A DNA stretch of 64,000 bases from Yersinia entomophaga (lineage in GTDB: Bacteria > Pseudomonadota > Gammaproteobacteria > Enterobacterales > Enterobacteriaceae). The notes beneath the pieces were generated by a model. It was not told the DNA's origin. It saw only the letters and a program-made list of their open reading frames with translations, and made no database searches. Within the stretch, counting starts at the first letter, position 1. Every line of letters starts with the position of its first letter. Shown here piece after piece: positions 46,340 through 57,930 of this stretch. Where the stretch lies: contig NZ_CP010029.1 in assembly GCF_001656035.1 (NCBI RefSeq), positions 2,730,644-2,794,643 of the forward strand, read 5' to 3'. The position numbers and the translations under genes were made by a program.

Positions 46340-47332
46340 ATGAAAAAACAATTTATCCAGAAACAGCAACAAATCAGCTTCGTAAAATCCTTCTTTTCTC
46401 GTCAGTTGGAACAACAACTGGGTCTGATTGAAGTACAGGCTCCTATTCTTAGCCGCGTGGGTGATGGTACTCAGGATAACTTGTCTGGTTCTGAGAAAGC
46501 GGTTCAGGTAAAAGTGAAAAGCCTGCCTGATGCGACTTTTGAAGTGGTTCACTCTTTGGCTAAATGGAAACGTAAAACCTTAGGTCGTTTCGATTTCGGT
46601 GCCGATCAGGGTCTGTACACTCACATGAAAGCTTTGCGTCCTGATGAAGATCGTCTTAGCGCTATTCACTCCGTTTATGTGGATCAGTGGGATTGGGAAC
46701 GCGTGATGGGTGACGGCGAGCGCAACCTGGCTTACCTGAAATCCACGGTTAACAAGATTTACACTGCTATTAAAGAAACAGAAGCCGCAGTGAGCGAAGA
46801 GTTTGGTATCAAGCCTTTCTTGCCTGAGCAGATTCATTTCGTACACAGCGAATCCCTACGCGCTCGCTTCCCGGATCTGGATGCTAAAGGCCGTGAACGT
46901 GCGATTGCTAAAGAGTTAGGTGCCGTATTCCTGATTGGTATCGGTGGCAAGTTGGCAGACGGTCAATCTCACGACGTTCGTGCACCGGATTATGATGACT
47001 GGACGTCGCCGAGCGCTGAAGGCTTTGCTGGTCTGAACGGTGACATTATTGTCTGGAACCCCATTCTGGAAGATGCGTTTGAGATTTCTTCCATGGGTAT
47101 CCGTGTGGATGCCGAAACGCTGAAACGCCAGCTGGCGCTGACCGCAGATGAAGATCGCCTGAAACTGGAATGGCATCAGTCACTGCTGCGCGGTGAAATG
47201 CCTCAGACTATCGGCGGCGGTATTGGTCAATCCCGTTTAGTGATGTTACTGCTGCAACAGCACCATATCGGTCAGGTTCAGTGCGGCGTCTGGGGCCCGG
47301 AAATCTGCGACAAAGTAGAAGGCCTGCTGTAA
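46340..47332 (+). CDS. asnA: Aspartate--ammonia ligase (asparagine synthetase A)
   Basis: The 330-residue enzyme makes asparagine from aspartate, ammonia and ATP. Its class II aminoacyl-tRNA synthetase-like fold is seen in [19 protein letters not shown] near the N-terminus and in [14 protein letters not shown] near the C-terminus. It is regulated by the divergent AsnC. Its ribosome-binding site (GAGAAAA) is weak. Confidence 0.98.
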   Translation: MKKQFIQKQQQISFVKSFFSRQLEQQLGLIEVQAPILSRVGDGTQDNLSGSEKAVQVKVKSLPDATFEVVHSLAKWKRKTLGRFDFGADQGLYTHMKALRPDEDRLSAIHSVYVDQWDWERVMGDGERNLAYLKSTVNKIYTAIKETEAAVSEEFGIKPFLPEQIHFVHSESLRARFPDLDAKGRERAIAKELGAVFLIGIGGKLADGQSHDVRAPDYDDWTSPSAEGFAGLNGDIIVWNPILEDAFEISSMGIRVDAETLKRQLALTADEDRLKLEWHQSLLRGEMPQTIGGGIGQSRLVMLLLQQHHIGQVQCGVWGPEICDKVEGLL

Positions 47333-47368
47333 TTAGGCGTAGCTTTAACCGATAGAATTATCAGGCAG

Positions 47369-47400
47369 CCCGGCGTTATCGCCGGGTTATCTATTTTGTT
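47369..47400 (+). terminator. Terminator of asnA
   Basis: A 7-bp stem CCCGGCG/CGCCGGG with a TTAT loop is followed by a T-rich segment, 37 bases after the asnA stop. The remaining 230 bases before the next gene show nothing else. Confidence 0.75.
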
Positions 47401-47629
47401 TCCTGTCAGGGTGTTCTTCGTCCCTATTATAGTTTCCTCTTTTTTATCTTCTAACTGTCTATTGCTACTTCAATCTCTTGCCTTTTTAATCACTTATTCG
47501 CCGAGGCAATAAAGAATAGTTCGGCTATGCCGATAGTTTCTGCGATTCTGGAACTTATATCTTATATACAGTCGACCTGACGCTCAGATGCCCTTTCCTG
47601 CGCTAAGGCAAATAAGGAAATTGACGAAG

Positions 47630-49666
47630 ATGGCATCCACCTTCCGCTCCCTTGCTCCATATATAGAACAACGTGAACATTTACGCTTATTACTGGCTTC
47701 CCATCAATTTGATGAGCTTGATTCTCTGCTGGATGCCTCAGCTCAGCGTTGGCTGGATAGTTCTTCTCAACCCTTTGATTATGATTGGATCATTAGCACT
47801 TTTTTCGATCCGGCTGAGGTTGCTACAGACACGCTTTCAAACCTGAATGCCTGGATTAAACACAAGCCCATGTCTTATCACGGGCGTTTGCTGCATGGCT
47901 GTTATTGGGAGGCAGCGGCGGCGCGGATTCGTACCTCCAACGGCGGAGAATACGTCTCTAACGATCGCTGGGTTGGCGCTCAACTCGCGCGTGATTTAGG
48001 GCTGATCTCCTATCTGCGGGCTATTTCGCTGCATGAGCGCCCGGCTTACGCATTGCGTCGGATGTTACGTTTAACCGCGTATCTGGGCGAGCCGCAGTGG
48101 TTATACGATTTGGCTCATGGGCATGAACCAACAAATTACGTGCAACTCCAGGCTGAAACCGAGTCGGAGGTATGGGAAGCGGGTCTACGTCGTCTGTTGG
48201 CTGAAGGCGGCGATTTGGCGTCTATTCCACAGGCATTGCCTGGGAGTCTTCCTGCCCGTCGGTCTGAGAATGTTAAAACCTATTGGCTCAACGCGACCTT
48301 GGCTATTCGTCCTCAGGACGTCGGCGTTCGCAATGAATATCTTTACTTCCTTTATCCGCGTTGGGGCGGGAGCCATGAGCAAATGGCTGAATTTATCGAA
48401 GGGCCGGTTTGTGCCGAACTCAGCGAGCAAAACCTCAATCTTCTTTGGGTCACCAAGGCTTGGGATTTCCTCGGTTATTCCATTTATTTCCCTGATAAAG
48501 AGCAAACCGACGATATTGCTTACTGCTGTGATGCGTTTGAGCAACTGTTAGCGTTGGATCTTGAAGAAGATCAGCGTGCGAGACTGTTGTATCAATATGC
48601 TAATTTCCTCGCTTATTATGGTAATCAGGACGGTGTCTGGCAGCCGGAAAAAATGCAGCGTTGTTACGATCTGTTAGTGCAAGCCTGGCAAATCAACCCA
48701 GCTATAGCCAATCCGCAAACGGGGCTGGATACATTGATGAGCTGCATTAATTTCGCGAATATCAATGATAGCCATAATTTATTACCGCAATGGTTGGAAC
48801 GGTTACAACTATGGGGAAACGATAAATACGCGGTGATGTTGGCGGGGATCGCCAGTAAATTCGGTCTGTACGGCATAAAGAAAGGCCAGTTTAATCATCA
48901 GAGGTTATTGGCTCGAGCAGCACATCTGGACTCTGAAGATGTGGATGTCGGGCAAGCCGCTGCGAACCTGTTTGGTTCGGTATCTGAAGAGGCTGGAATA
49001 TATCTGCTACAACAGGCCTGCGAGTGGGGCGACACTTCGGCAATGGCGACGTTATCAGACGTCTACGCCGGTGTGTTATCCCGCCAGAATGGCCGTGATA
49101 TGGAAGCCTATAAAAATAGCGAATTAAGGACGTACTGGATGGAACGAGCCGCAGACGGCGGCGACGCGACCTGTCAGTACAATTTTGCCTATGAAATTAT
49201 TGAAGATAATGAGCAACTCAGCCCAGAGCAGTATCAGCAGGCTAGAGCATTACTGCTAAATGCCATGAATACGCCGAATGTGCGCCGAGACGTATGGGAA
49301 CGTTCGGCGCGTCGATTAGCGACATTATTGATGTTTAGCGATATTCAATATGATATGGAACTCTGTCTCGACGTTGTGCTGCCTGCGCTGTGGAGTGATG
49401 AAGAAGAGCCAAACCGCGTCTTTGCTGCCGGTTATTATGCGCTGGCATTTCATTTGGGCGCAGGATGTAATCGTAACAGCTATCTGGCGAAAGTCTGGCT
49501 GGAACGTGGGTTGGAAATCGATCCCGATGACAGCTATCTAGCTGACCGCGCTACCGAAATATTCCGCTATAAAGAGTTGTTGGGCGGCGTTCGCGCCAAA
49601 ATGGGGTTCGGCAAAGATAAAAAACTGATGGATCAACGCGGATATAATCTGACATTTAATGAGTAA
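47630..49666 (+). CDS. DUF4034-like protein with C-terminal Sel1-like repeats, function unknown
   Basis: The protein has 678 residues, no signal peptide or membrane segment, and looks fully helical. The region HGRLLHGCYWEAAAARIR to ARDLGLISYLRAISLHERPAYAL resembles the DUF4034 pattern. In the last 200 residues, units such as YWMERAADGGDATCQYNFAYEI resemble Sel1/TPR-like repeats, which usually mediate protein contacts. I start it at ATG 47630, which has AAGGAA 10 bases upstream; an ATG at 47588 has none. It has no counterpart at this spot in E. coli. Confidence 0.75.
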   Translation: MASTFRSLAPYIEQREHLRLLLASHQFDELDSLLDASAQRWLDSSSQPFDYDWIISTFFDPAEVATDTLSNLNAWIKHKPMSYHGRLLHGCYWEAAAARIRTSNGGEYVSNDRWVGAQLARDLGLISYLRAISLHERPAYALRRMLRLTAYLGEPQWLYDLAHGHEPTNYVQLQAETESEVWEAGLRRLLAEGGDLASIPQALPGSLPARRSENVKTYWLNATLAIRPQDVGVRNEYLYFLYPRWGGSHEQMAEFIEGPVCAELSEQNLNLLWVTKAWDFLGYSIYFPDKEQTDDIAYCCDAFEQLLALDLEEDQRARLLYQYANFLAYYGNQDGVWQPEKMQRCYDLLVQAWQINPAIANPQTGLDTLMSCINFANINDSHNLLPQWLERLQLWGNDKYAVMLAGIASKFGLYGIKKGQFNHQRLLARAAHLDSEDVDVGQAAANLFGSVSEEAGIYLLQQACEWGDTSAMATLSDVYAGVLSRQNGRDMEAYKNSELRTYWMERAADGGDATCQYNFAYEIIEDNEQLSPEQYQQARALLLNAMNTPNVRRDVWERSARRLATLLMFSDIQYDMELCLDVVLPALWSDEEEPNRVFAAGYYALAFHLGAGCNRNSYLAKVWLERGLEIDPDDSYLADRATEIFRYKELLGGVRAKMGFGKDKKLMDQRGYNLTFNE

Positions 49667-49763
49667 GCCGCAGGTTCAGGCTATTGCAGGAAAAAATAGT
49701 CTGCTCTGTTTCATCATCATTACTTCTCTATAGTGAAAACCAATATCAATATATAGAGAAAAT

Positions 49764-49803
49764 CAGCCCGGTTATTACCACCAGCGTCATTTCCGGGCTG
49801 TTT
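49764..49803 (+). terminator. Terminator after the DUF4034-like gene
   Basis: An 8-bp stem CAGCCCGG/CCGGGCTG with a long (21-base) loop is followed by TTTG. It separates the gene from the next plus-strand gene. Confidence 0.6.
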
Positions 49804-49903
49804 GTTATCTGGTTGGAGGCAGTTTCAGTCTGCTTTCTTATTTATCGCCTATCCTCATCATAGTTAGAGATTTAAAAACCATATAAACAACATGGAAGGT
49901 TAA

Positions 49904-50584
49904 ATGCTCGCTATGGCTCTATCACACGCTATTCGCCACTATTTACATGCTCGTCCGCGTTTTTTGCTTTCCGTCGGCGCTGGCGTAGTCAGCTTTTTAG
50001 TATTGCCGTCTGATTTGAGCGTTCTGTTCCGTTTGATGGCTAGCTGGAATCTAGGGGCGTGGATATATCTGATTTGCCTGTGGTTGCTGATGTTACGCAC
50101 TGAGTCGACGCAGGTCAGGCTGGTAGCCAAAGTTCAGGATCAAAGCGCCAGCGCCGTGCTGGCTATTGTCTCTATGGCCTGTTTGGTCAGTATTCTGGTG
50201 ATTCTGTTTGCTCTGAGCAAAGCCAATACGTTATCCGATGGGATGAAGGCGCTGAATCTGTTGCTAACGGGAACTACGTTATTTGTGTCCTGGTTGCTGT
50301 TGCCAACCGCTTTTACCATGCACTATGCCCATCTTTTTTATCTGGAAAGGCCAATACCAGAAAAAACGCTGCCGCTGATTTTCCCCGGGGATATCACCAA
50401 ACCTACTTATTGGGATTTCCTTTATTTCACCTTTACCATCAGCGTGGCGTCGCAAACGGCCGATGTGTCTATCGGCAGCTCAGATGTTCGCCGTATCGTT
50501 TTGCTTCAGTCGGTTTTATCTTTTATTTTTAATATGACGATTCTGGGGCTGTCGATAAACGTCGGTGCCGGATTGCTGAATTAA
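49904..50584 (+). CDS. DUF1345-like inner-membrane protein
   Basis: The 226-residue protein has about five membrane segments and the typical DUF1345 stretch YWDFLYFTFTISVASQTADV followed by a C-terminal membrane helix. Its function is unknown. The ATG at 49904 has GAAGG close upstream. It converges on viaA with only 13 bases between the stops. Confidence 0.85.
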   Translation: MLAMALSHAIRHYLHARPRFLLSVGAGVVSFLVLPSDLSVLFRLMASWNLGAWIYLICLWLLMLRTESTQVRLVAKVQDQSASAVLAIVSMACLVSILVILFALSKANTLSDGMKALNLLLTGTTLFVSWLLLPTAFTMHYAHLFYLERPIPEKTLPLIFPGDITKPTYWDFLYFTFTISVASQTADVSIGSSDVRRIVLLQSVLSFIFNMTILGLSINVGAGLLN

Positions 50585-50597
50585 GAATATACGTCGA

Positions 50598-52064
50598 TTA
50601 ACGCTGCCAGCGGCGCATCAGGCGACTTTTTAATCCGGTATCAAAGCGCCAGATATGGTCGAATATCCGCATGATTCCTGGCTTGCCATAGGCTGACATC
50701 GCAACCGCATGGAAACGATGTTGGTGTGCTTGCTGTTGGATTTTGATGCGTCGGATTAATTCTTCCGGCAATCGCTGCGCCACAAAATCGGAAATAATCA
50801 CCGCGTCGGCGTCATACCATTCTCTGTCGTCCATTTTGGTCAGCGTTGCGGATAAGCAGGCTGCCAGATCTGTTCCACCGCGAAAACGCTGGCTGAGGAA
50901 GCGAATTGCCTGTTCGAGTCCGCTGGACGCGGAGAGCTCGTAGTGAATGATTTCTGTCGCGAATAACATAATGTAGCAACGGCGGTTGTCTTCCAATGCG
51001 ATGCGTAGCAACGCCAGGCAAAAGGCTTTAGCGCACTGTTCATTGAATCCGCCCATCGATCCGGAAGTATCTACGCAGACAATAAAAGGGCCGCGCGGCT
51101 GTTGATCGCTATTTTTCAAACTGACTGGCCGCTGTAACTGCTGTTCTTGCCAGGCATCGCCCTGTAGCCGATAAGTCAGCAAGCGGCGTTCCAACAGGCG
51201 ACGGTAAAACTCGAATTCCAGCTCGCTCATGCCTAGCATCACCAGTTCGGTCGGCAGTAAACGTAGAATGTCATTACTTTGATGAATACCACTGACTTCC
51301 TCAGGCACGGCGTCTGGCATTCGCACCATCACTGAGTAAGGTTCGAAGCGAGCATCTGGCGTCGGTAATGCCTTAGCTGAACGGCTACGCCCCAACTGTT
51401 CGGCCAGTTTTTGTAATTCCGGCTGTTGCTGCAAAAAATCACCGTACTGCAGTAATAACTGATAATCCCCGCGCTGTAATTGTCCCTGACTCATATCCCA
51501 CAGTCTGCCTGCGGCGGTGTCGTTATCTGCCAGTATCGGCTCCAAGGCGCCGGTCAGCGCCAGCCGCTGCTGCAATTCGGCCAGTAGCTGCTCACGTTCC
51601 TGTTCTAACAGCTGGTGGTGCAGCGTAACGGTTTGTACCGTTAAACTAATGCGCCAGCGTTGTAAAAACAGCGTTTGCAGGCTATCGCCGTGGGGAGGAT
51701 TATTGGCCAGATCGGCGGCTTCCAGCATGGATCGCGCCTGAGTCGCGAAAGGAGAATGGATCTTCTCCATATTTTCCGCCACTTCCCAAACCTGCTGATA
51801 AAAGGTCACGCTGTCCTGAAGTTGGCAGCGCTGATAGAGCGTAAATTCGTTCGCCAGCGCCGGTGGCACCTTTGCTTCCTGAATTCGTTGCTGCAGTTTG
51901 AGTTTCCAGCCGGGAATATCTTTCATCAGGGCGCGTTTCATTCGAGGGAACTTCTCAAAGAAAATAGCCAGCTGTGGCGCGGCCAACAGACCGATCACCA
52001 GTTCATCTATCAGTTGGTTTTCACTGATAGACAGCAGCATATCCAACGTTGCCAAGCTGAGCAC
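50598..52064 (-). CDS. viaA: ViaA, VWA-domain partner of RavA
   Basis: The 488-residue protein (483 in E. coli) has an N-terminal helical region with [14 protein letters not shown] and a C-terminal von Willebrand A domain. Its MIDAS motif is [10 protein letters not shown] and the GTDLAACL loop is intact. ViaA stimulates RavA ATPase and the pair has been linked to respiratory complexes and aminoglycoside sensitivity in E. coli. The GTG start at 52064 is two bases after the ravA stop. Confidence 0.95.
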   Translation of the reverse strand: MLSLATLDMLLSISENQLIDELVIGLLAAPQLAIFFEKFPRMKRALMKDIPGWKLKLQQRIQEAKVPPALANEFTLYQRCQLQDSVTFYQQVWEVAENMEKIHSPFATQARSMLEAADLANNPPHGDSLQTLFLQRWRISLTVQTVTLHHQLLEQEREQLLAELQQRLALTGALEPILADNDTAAGRLWDMSQGQLQRGDYQLLLQYGDFLQQQPELQKLAEQLGRSRSAKALPTPDARFEPYSVMVRMPDAVPEEVSGIHQSNDILRLLPTELVMLGMSELEFEFYRRLLERRLLTYRLQGDAWQEQQLQRPVSLKNSDQQPRGPFIVCVDTSGSMGGFNEQCAKAFCLALLRIALEDNRRCYIMLFATEIIHYELSASSGLEQAIRFLSQRFRGGTDLAACLSATLTKMDDREWYDADAVIISDFVAQRLPEELIRRIKIQQQAHQHRFHAVAMSAYGKPGIMRIFDHIWRFDTGLKSRLMRRWQR

Positions 52065-52066
52065 GG

Positions 52067-53575
52067 CTATTGCCCACGCATTTTTTGGTGTTGCTGTTTC
52101 ACCTGCTCAGCAACTTGTAGCAAGCTGGCTTCAATTTTCGCCAGCCAGCTTGAAGGTGTGAACAGGCAGGGTTGGTGCTGGCTAAACTGTCTGCGTTTTT
52201 CTGAGAGACGAATTTCCAACTCACTCATTTGAGTTAATAACGATTCTGGTACAGCTCCGGCGGATTCACCCGGCAGAGAAACAACCGCGCCCTGACGACT
52301 AACGTCCAAAATAACCAGGTGCTGGCGGTCGTCAATTTCGGCATCAATGCTCTGTGCGAAACCGACGCCATTCAGTTTGGCACGCAGTACGCCGCCTTTG
52401 TTTAGCCATTGCACCAGAGCGTCCCGCTCGATTTGCAGATGATTGACTTGAATATCGTGCAAATTCAGCGGTTTTTGTAGGAAAAATGTCAAAGTTGCAT
52501 CGGTCAGATTTTCTGGCAAAGAATATTGGGGCTTACGGCTGAATATGCCGCTTTGCTTTATCAACGTGAGCGCTTGCCGATCGCTTTGCTGTTGCTGATG
52601 TTGCAGCCATTGAGCCTGAATATGTTGGAGCTGAGTGATAAGCAGCTGTTGCTGATAGCTTTGCTCACATAACAGTTGTTCCAACTGCTGCTGGAGTAGT
52701 TTGAGAGAGTTAAGGTCATGCCACAGGCAATCTTTCAGTAAAATCATATCGATAGGCGCAATGGCATCGCGACCGCTGAAAAAGGCGCTGGCTTGCAGCA
52801 AGCGCAGGGCTTTTTTCCAACGTCGATCAGAAACATAAGGCGCCTGCTCTAAGGCACCTAAGCGTTGACGTAATTGAAAAATAAGTTCGAAACAATTATC
52901 TGGCAGCGTAATTTTATCTATCTGTGGCTGCCACTGATGAAACTCTTCATCGGTGATACTAAGATTTTCCGCCACCGGATTATGGTTTTCGTTTTGACGC
53001 GTTAATAGCAATGAGCGGAAGTTTTGTTTTTCCTGCACTCGATCTAACCACAGGCGAATTAGCATACGGTCATAAAGAGCCTCCAAACTGCTATCGGCAT
53101 CGGGCAGTTCGTTGGATGCCGTAACCAACAGACGCATTGGAATGCTTTCTTCTTTGTCACCGTTGCGAAAACGCCGTTCGTTAATCGCTGTCAGCAAAGT
53201 ATTCAGAATCGCCGGGCCAGCTTTCCAGATTTCATCCAGAAAAACGATTTCCGCTTCCGGCAAATAACCGTGGGTCATTCGCTGGTAACGCCCCTCTTCT
53301 TTCAGTGCCTGAATGGATAGCGGGCCAAAGACCTCTTCCGGCGTTGAAAAACGCGTCATCAGGTATTCAAAAGCCCTGGCATTACGGAAGGCAAACTTCA
53401 GGCGACGGGCAATCAGACTTTTAGCAATTCCAGGTGGGCCAAGTAAAAACACGCTTTCTCCGCTCAACGCGGCGAGCAGGCATAAGCGTATCGCTTCCTG
53501 CCTTTCATACAGTCCGGTTTCCAGCGCATTACTTAAACGGGATATTCTGTCTGCTAATTGCGTTGATTGCGCCAT
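52067..53575 (-). CDS. ravA: MoxR-family AAA+ ATPase RavA
   Basis: The 502-residue protein has Walker A GPPGIAKS, Walker [11 protein letters not shown], sensor TASNELP and the triple-helical LARA-containing C-terminus that in E. coli binds the lysine decarboxylase LdcI. I start it at ATG 53575 ([11 protein letters not shown]), with AGGAT upstream, in line with E. coli; the open frame begins 14 codons earlier. It forms an operon with viaA. Confidence 0.95.
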   Translation of the reverse strand: MAQSTQLADRISRLSNALETGLYERQEAIRLCLLAALSGESVFLLGPPGIAKSLIARRLKFAFRNARAFEYLMTRFSTPEEVFGPLSIQALKEEGRYQRMTHGYLPEAEIVFLDEIWKAGPAILNTLLTAINERRFRNGDKEESIPMRLLVTASNELPDADSSLEALYDRMLIRLWLDRVQEKQNFRSLLLTRQNENHNPVAENLSITDEEFHQWQPQIDKITLPDNCFELIFQLRQRLGALEQAPYVSDRRWKKALRLLQASAFFSGRDAIAPIDMILLKDCLWHDLNSLKLLQQQLEQLLCEQSYQQQLLITQLQHIQAQWLQHQQQQSDRQALTLIKQSGIFSRKPQYSLPENLTDATLTFFLQKPLNLHDIQVNHLQIERDALVQWLNKGGVLRAKLNGVGFAQSIDAEIDDRQHLVILDVSRQGAVVSLPGESAGAVPESLLTQMSELEIRLSEKRRQFSQHQPCLFTPSSWLAKIEASLLQVAEQVKQQHQKMRGQ

Positions 53576-53860
53576 AATTATCCTAAACGGTCGATGCGTG
53601 AACTGATATTTACCCAAGAGGTAGAGATTAAACCACTTTTTTTAATGTTATAGCTTCTTGATTAGTAAAATTTTTATGTTATTGATGATGCTTACCTCAT
53701 CATTTATTGCCTTCTTTATCTCCCGATTTAAGGGTAGGCAATCAGTTTAAATCGTGCATACTGTGCGCCTTTTGGTGAGCGTCAAGGGACAGAGAACCGT
53801 CGGTTGGGTTCTTAAACGCACGCATCAGCTTATGGATGTTCTAGCAAAAAGAAACAAATT

Positions 53861-55729
53861 ATGAGCACAGAACATAAACGATCTTTATCGGCAGTAACCC
53901 TGGCAGCAATAGGGGTAGTGTACGGTGATATTGGTACCAGTCCTCTTTATACCTTAAGAGAATGTTTTTCTGGTCATTATGGTTTTGACGTGCGTCCTGA
54001 CGTCGTATTTGGTTTTCTCTCTCTGATATTCTGGATGTTAATCCTGATTGTCTCGCTAAAGTATCTTACCTATGTGATGCGAGCCGATAACGCCGGTGAA
54101 GGCGGGATTTTAACCCTGATGTCTCTGGCCGGCAGAAACACGTCCTCCCGCGCAACGTCGATATTGGTCATACTTGGCCTGATAGGCGGCAGTTTTTTCT
54201 ATGGCGAGGTCGTGATCACTCCCGCGATCTCGGTGATGTCGGCGATAGAAGGTTTGGAAATAGCCGCCCCCGCCCTCGATCCTTATATCGTTCCCTGTTC
54301 AATTGCCGTTCTGACTTTATTGTTTGTCATTCAAAAACACGGTACCGGTAGCGTGGGCAAACTCTTTGCGCCGGTCATGTTAGTTTGGTTCCTGACGTTA
54401 GCGGTGCTGGGTATTCGGGGCATTATGGATAACCCGGAAGTGCTCAATGCGATGAATCCTAAGTGGGCGCTGGCCTTCTTTGCGGAATACAAAACGGTTT
54501 CTTTCTTTGCCTTAGGTGCGGTAGTGCTGGCAATTACCGGCGTAGAGGCACTGTATGCGGATATGGGGCATTTCGGTAAATTCCCTATTCGTCTAGCTTG
54601 GTTCACCGTGGTGCTGCCTTCGTTGGTGCTGAACTACTTTGGTCAGGGCGCACTGTTGCTGAAAAATCCGGAAGCGATAAAAAACCCCTTCTTCCTGCTA
54701 GCTCCCGATTGGGCGCTGATTCCATTGTTGGTTCTGGCAACGTTAGCGACGGTTATTGCCTCGCAGGCCGTGATTTCTGGCGTATTCTCCCTGACTCGTC
54801 AGGCGGTGCGTTTAGGCTATTTACCACCAATGCGCATTATCCATACTTCAGAAATGGAGTCTGGCCAGATCTATATTCCCGTAATTAACTGGACGCTATA
54901 TATCGCCGTAGTATTGGTGATTATCGGCTTCGAACGTTCCAGTAATCTGGCCGCGGCCTACGGTATTGCCGTTACCGGCACCATGGTATTGACCAGTATT
55001 CTGTTCTGCACCGTGGCGCTGAAAAACTGGCACTGGAATCGGGTATTCGTAGCCTGCTTATTGATGATATTACTGATCATCGATATCCCGATGTTCTCCG
55101 CCAACGCCTTGAAGCTGTTCTCCGGCGGTTGGTTACCTCTGACGCTGGGTCTGGTGATGTTCATCATCATGACCACCTGGAAAAGCGAGCGTTTCAGCTT
55201 ACTACGTCGGATGCATGAGCACGGTAATTCTCTGGAAGCGATGATCGCCTCACTAGAGAAATCGCCACCGGTGCGGGTTTCAGGTACGGCGGTATATATG
55301 TCGCGTGCCGTGAATGTGATTCCTTTCGCGCTATTACATAACCTCAAACACAATAAAGTGCTGCATGATCGCGTGGTATTGCTGACTCTGCGCACTGAAG
55401 ACGCGCCTTATGTACACAACGTTCGCCGTGTGACAATTGAGCAGCTCTCACCGACCTTCTGGCGTGTGGTGGCCAGCTACGGCTGGCGAGAAACGCCGAA
55501 CGTGGAGGAAATCTTCCACCGCTGCGGTCTGGAGGGGCTGCCTTGCCAGATGATGGAAACCTCCTTCTTTATGTCCCACGAGTCGTTAATATTGTCGAAA
55601 CGGCCTTGGTATTTGTTCCTGCGCGGTAAACTGTTTATGGCTCTGAGCCGCAACGCTCTGCGCGCGCCGGATCAGTTCGAAATCCCGCCTAATAGGGTGA
55701 TTGAACTGGGAACTCAGGTAGAAATCTAG
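53861..55729 (+). CDS. kup: Low-affinity potassium uptake protein Kup
   Basis: The 622-residue protein matches E. coli Kup (TrkD). The signature [17 protein letters not shown] is at residues 18-34, followed by about twelve membrane helices and a cytoplasmic C-terminal domain of about 180 residues. It imports K+ with protons, mainly at low pH. The start codon has no good Shine-Dalgarno sequence. It lies 285 bases downstream of the divergent ravA start. Confidence 0.97.
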   Translation: MSTEHKRSLSAVTLAAIGVVYGDIGTSPLYTLRECFSGHYGFDVRPDVVFGFLSLIFWMLILIVSLKYLTYVMRADNAGEGGILTLMSLAGRNTSSRATSILVILGLIGGSFFYGEVVITPAISVMSAIEGLEIAAPALDPYIVPCSIAVLTLLFVIQKHGTGSVGKLFAPVMLVWFLTLAVLGIRGIMDNPEVLNAMNPKWALAFFAEYKTVSFFALGAVVLAITGVEALYADMGHFGKFPIRLAWFTVVLPSLVLNYFGQGALLLKNPEAIKNPFFLLAPDWALIPLLVLATLATVIASQAVISGVFSLTRQAVRLGYLPPMRIIHTSEMESGQIYIPVINWTLYIAVVLVIIGFERSSNLAAAYGIAVTGTMVLTSILFCTVALKNWHWNRVFVACLLMILLIIDIPMFSANALKLFSGGWLPLTLGLVMFIIMTTWKSERFSLLRRMHEHGNSLEAMIASLEKSPPVRVSGTAVYMSRAVNVIPFALLHNLKHNKVLHDRVVLLTLRTEDAPYVHNVRRVTIEQLSPTFWRVVASYGWRETPNVEEIFHRCGLEGLPCQMMETSFFMSHESLILSKRPWYLFLRGKLFMALSRNALRAPDQFEIPPNRVIELGTQVEI

Positions 55730-55734
55730 TTACT

Positions 55735-55760
55735 AAGGCCGTCATTCCGACGGCCTTTTT
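55735..55760 (+). terminator. Terminator of kup
   Basis: A 9-bp stem AAGGCCGTC/GACGGCCTT is followed by TTTTT, directly after the stop. Confidence 0.9.
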
Positions 55761-55862
55761 ACTTCTTGTACTGATACGCACTGACTTTTTATCCGCAGAT
55801 TTTCCCTACCACTTATTTTCCCGAAGTATTTAGCCAGTTTATTCATCCTTGTTTAATAGTGC

Positions 55863-55878
55863 AGCGAAACGTTTCGAT
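55863..55878. promoter_or_regulatory. RbsR operator, distal half-perfect site
   Basis: AGCGAAACGTTTCGAT shares the palindromic core CGAAACGTTTCG with the site near rbsD. It is centred 79 bases upstream of that site. Confidence 0.75.
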
Positions 55879-55892
55879 GGCGATCACAAATT
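55872..55892. promoter_or_regulatory. Possible CRP site of the rbs operon
   Basis: TTCGA-N6-TCACA (55873-55888) matches 8 of the 10 consensus bases of TGTGA-N6-TCACA. It overlaps the distal operator. The rbs operon of E. coli is CRP-activated. Confidence 0.35.
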
Positions 55893-55940
55893 CACCACAT
55901 TAGGTTTGCCTTCTGCTGTCTTTTTTTTAAACTTATCCAT

Positions 55941-55958
55941 CAGCGAAACGTTTCGCTG
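55941..55958. promoter_or_regulatory. RbsR operator, proximal perfect palindrome
   Basis: CAGCGAAACGTTTCGCTG is a perfect 18-bp palindrome of LacI-family type, ending 12 bases before the rbsD start and overlapping the leader, so binding would block transcription. Confidence 0.85.
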
Positions 55959-55970
55959 TCGGAGCAAAAA

Positions 55971-56390
55971 ATGAAAAAAGGCGTATTACTGAATTCTGAT
56001 ATTTCCGCGGTTATCTCCCGATTAGGTCATACGGATCAAATCGTCATAGCGGATGCTGGGCTGCCGATTCCGGCCAGTACCACCCGCATCGATTTGGCGC
56101 TAACACAGGGTGTACCTGGCTTCCTCCAGGTGCTGTCGGTGGTGACGCAGGAAATGCAGGTAGAAAGCGCTATTTTGGCGGAAGAGATCGCGAAGAATAA
56201 TCCGCAGCTCCATGAAGCTTTGCTGACACAACTTAAACAACTTGAGCAACACCAGGGAAACTCCATTGCTTTGCACTATGTCAGCCATGAGGCTTTCAAA
56301 GAGCAAACAAAACATAGCCATGCGGTCATCCGTAGCGGGGAATGTTCACCTTTTGCGAACGTGATTCTCTGCGCTGGCGTAACTTTCTGA
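55971..56390 (+). CDS. rbsD: D-ribose pyranase RbsD
   Basis: The 139-residue protein interconverts ribopyranose and ribofuranose forms so that RbsK can use the sugar. The family segments [22 protein letters not shown] and GLPIP are at the N-terminus and [23 protein letters not shown] at the C-terminus. It is the first gene of the operon; GGAG lies upstream of the ATG. Confidence 0.97.
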   Translation: MKKGVLLNSDISAVISRLGHTDQIVIADAGLPIPASTTRIDLALTQGVPGFLQVLSVVTQEMQVESAILAEEIAKNNPQLHEALLTQLKQLEQHQGNSIALHYVSHEAFKEQTKHSHAVIRSGECSPFANVILCAGVTF

Positions 56391-56397
56391 GGCATTT

Positions 56398-57930
56398 ATG
56401 CAACCTTTGCTGCAATTGAAAGGGATTGATAAAGCCTTTCCCGGCGTCAAAGCGCTCTCTGGCGCTGCACTCAGTGTTTACCCCGGACGGGTAATGGCGC
56501 TGGTGGGTGAAAACGGCGCAGGGAAATCGACGATGATGAAAGTGCTGACGGGCATTTATACCAAAGATGCCGGTAGCCAGCATTTTCTCGGTCAGGAAGT
56601 GGTATTCAATGGTCCCAAGGCCTCGCAGGAAGCGGGTATTGGGATTATTCATCAGGAACTTAACCTGATTCCACAGCTGACCATTGCCGAGAATATCTTT
56701 CTTGGTCGTGAATTCGTTAACCGTTTTGGCGGCATCGATTGGAAAAAGATGTATGCCGAAGCGGATCGCCTGTTATCCCGCCTGAATATTCGCTATAGCA
56801 GCCATCGTTTGGTCGGTGAGCTTTCCATCGGCGATCAGCAAATGGTCGAAATTGCCAAGGTGCTGAGCTTCGAATCCAAAGTCATCATTATGGATGAGCC
56901 AACGGATGCGCTGACAGACACAGAAACCGCCTCGCTATTTAACGTAATCAACGAGTTAAAAGCTGAAGGGCGCGGCATTGTCTATATCTCTCACCGTCTG
57001 AAAGAGATTTTTGAGATCTGCGACGATGTGACGGTTTTCCGCGACGGCCAGTTTATCGGTGAAAAGCCGGTAAGCGAGCTGGAAGAAGATACATTGATTG
57101 AAATGATGGTTGGCCGGAAGCTGGAAGAACAATATCCACGCCTGAATTTGCCTTTGGGCGATGTGCGCTTGCAAGTGAAGGAACTTTGCGGCCCAGGGGT
57201 GAACGACGTCAGCTTTACGCTGCACGCCGGTGAAATCCTCGGTGTGGCCGGGTTAATGGGCGCAGGGCGTACTGAACTGATGAAAATCATTTACGGCGCG
57301 CTGCCGCGTAAATCTGGTTATGTGATGCTGGATGGTCGTGAAGTGGTGACCCATACCCCGCAGGACGGTTTGGCTAACGGCATTGTTTATATTTCCGAAG
57401 ACCGTAAGCGTGATGGTTTGGTGTTGGGAATGTCGGTCAAAGAAAATATGTCTCTGACGGCATTACGTTATTTTAGCCGCAGCGGCGGATCGCTGAAACA
57501 TGGTGAAGAACAGCAGGCCGTGGCTGACTTTATTCGTTTATTCAATATTAAAACGCCATCAATGGAACAGCCTATAGGTTTGTTGTCCGGCGGCAATCAG
57601 CAGAAAGTGGCGATAGCCCGAGGATTAATGACTCGACCTAAAGTCTTGATTCTGGATGAACCTACCCGCGGTGTAGACGTAGGGGCGAAAAAAGAGATCT
57701 ATCAGTTAATCAACCAGTTCAAGCAAGAAGGGCTCAGCATCATTCTGGTTTCTTCAGAAATGCCAGAGGTGATAGGCATGAGCGACAGAATTCTGGTGAT
57801 GCATGAAGGTCATTTAAGCGGTGAGTTCTCTATTGAACAGGCCACTCAAGAAGTGTTGATGGCAGCCGCCGTCGGCAAGCGTGATTTATTTATGAGTAGT
57901 AGCGCGCAAAGCAGGAGTAATCAGATATGA
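56398..57930 (+). CDS. rbsA: Ribose ABC transporter ATP-binding protein RbsA
   Basis: The 510-residue protein has two ABC modules. The first has Walker A GENGAGKS, signature LSIGDQQM and Walker [12 protein letters not shown]. The second has a degenerate P-loop ([10 protein letters not shown]), with signature LSGGNQQK and [12 protein letters not shown]. This asymmetry is normal for sugar importers of the RbsA/MglA class. Its last four bases overlap rbsC. Confidence 0.97.
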   Translation: MQPLLQLKGIDKAFPGVKALSGAALSVYPGRVMALVGENGAGKSTMMKVLTGIYTKDAGSQHFLGQEVVFNGPKASQEAGIGIIHQELNLIPQLTIAENIFLGREFVNRFGGIDWKKMYAEADRLLSRLNIRYSSHRLVGELSIGDQQMVEIAKVLSFESKVIIMDEPTDALTDTETASLFNVINELKAEGRGIVYISHRLKEIFEICDDVTVFRDGQFIGEKPVSELEEDTLIEMMVGRKLEEQYPRLNLPLGDVRLQVKELCGPGVNDVSFTLHAGEILGVAGLMGAGRTELMKIIYGALPRKSGYVMLDGREVVTHTPQDGLANGIVYISEDRKRDGLVLGMSVKENMSLTALRYFSRSGGSLKHGEEQQAVADFIRLFNIKTPSMEQPIGLLSGGNQQKVAIARGLMTRPKVLILDEPTRGVDVGAKKEIYQLINQFKQEGLSIILVSSEMPEVIGMSDRILVMHEGHLSGEFSIEQATQEVLMAAAVGKRDLFMSSSAQSRSNQI

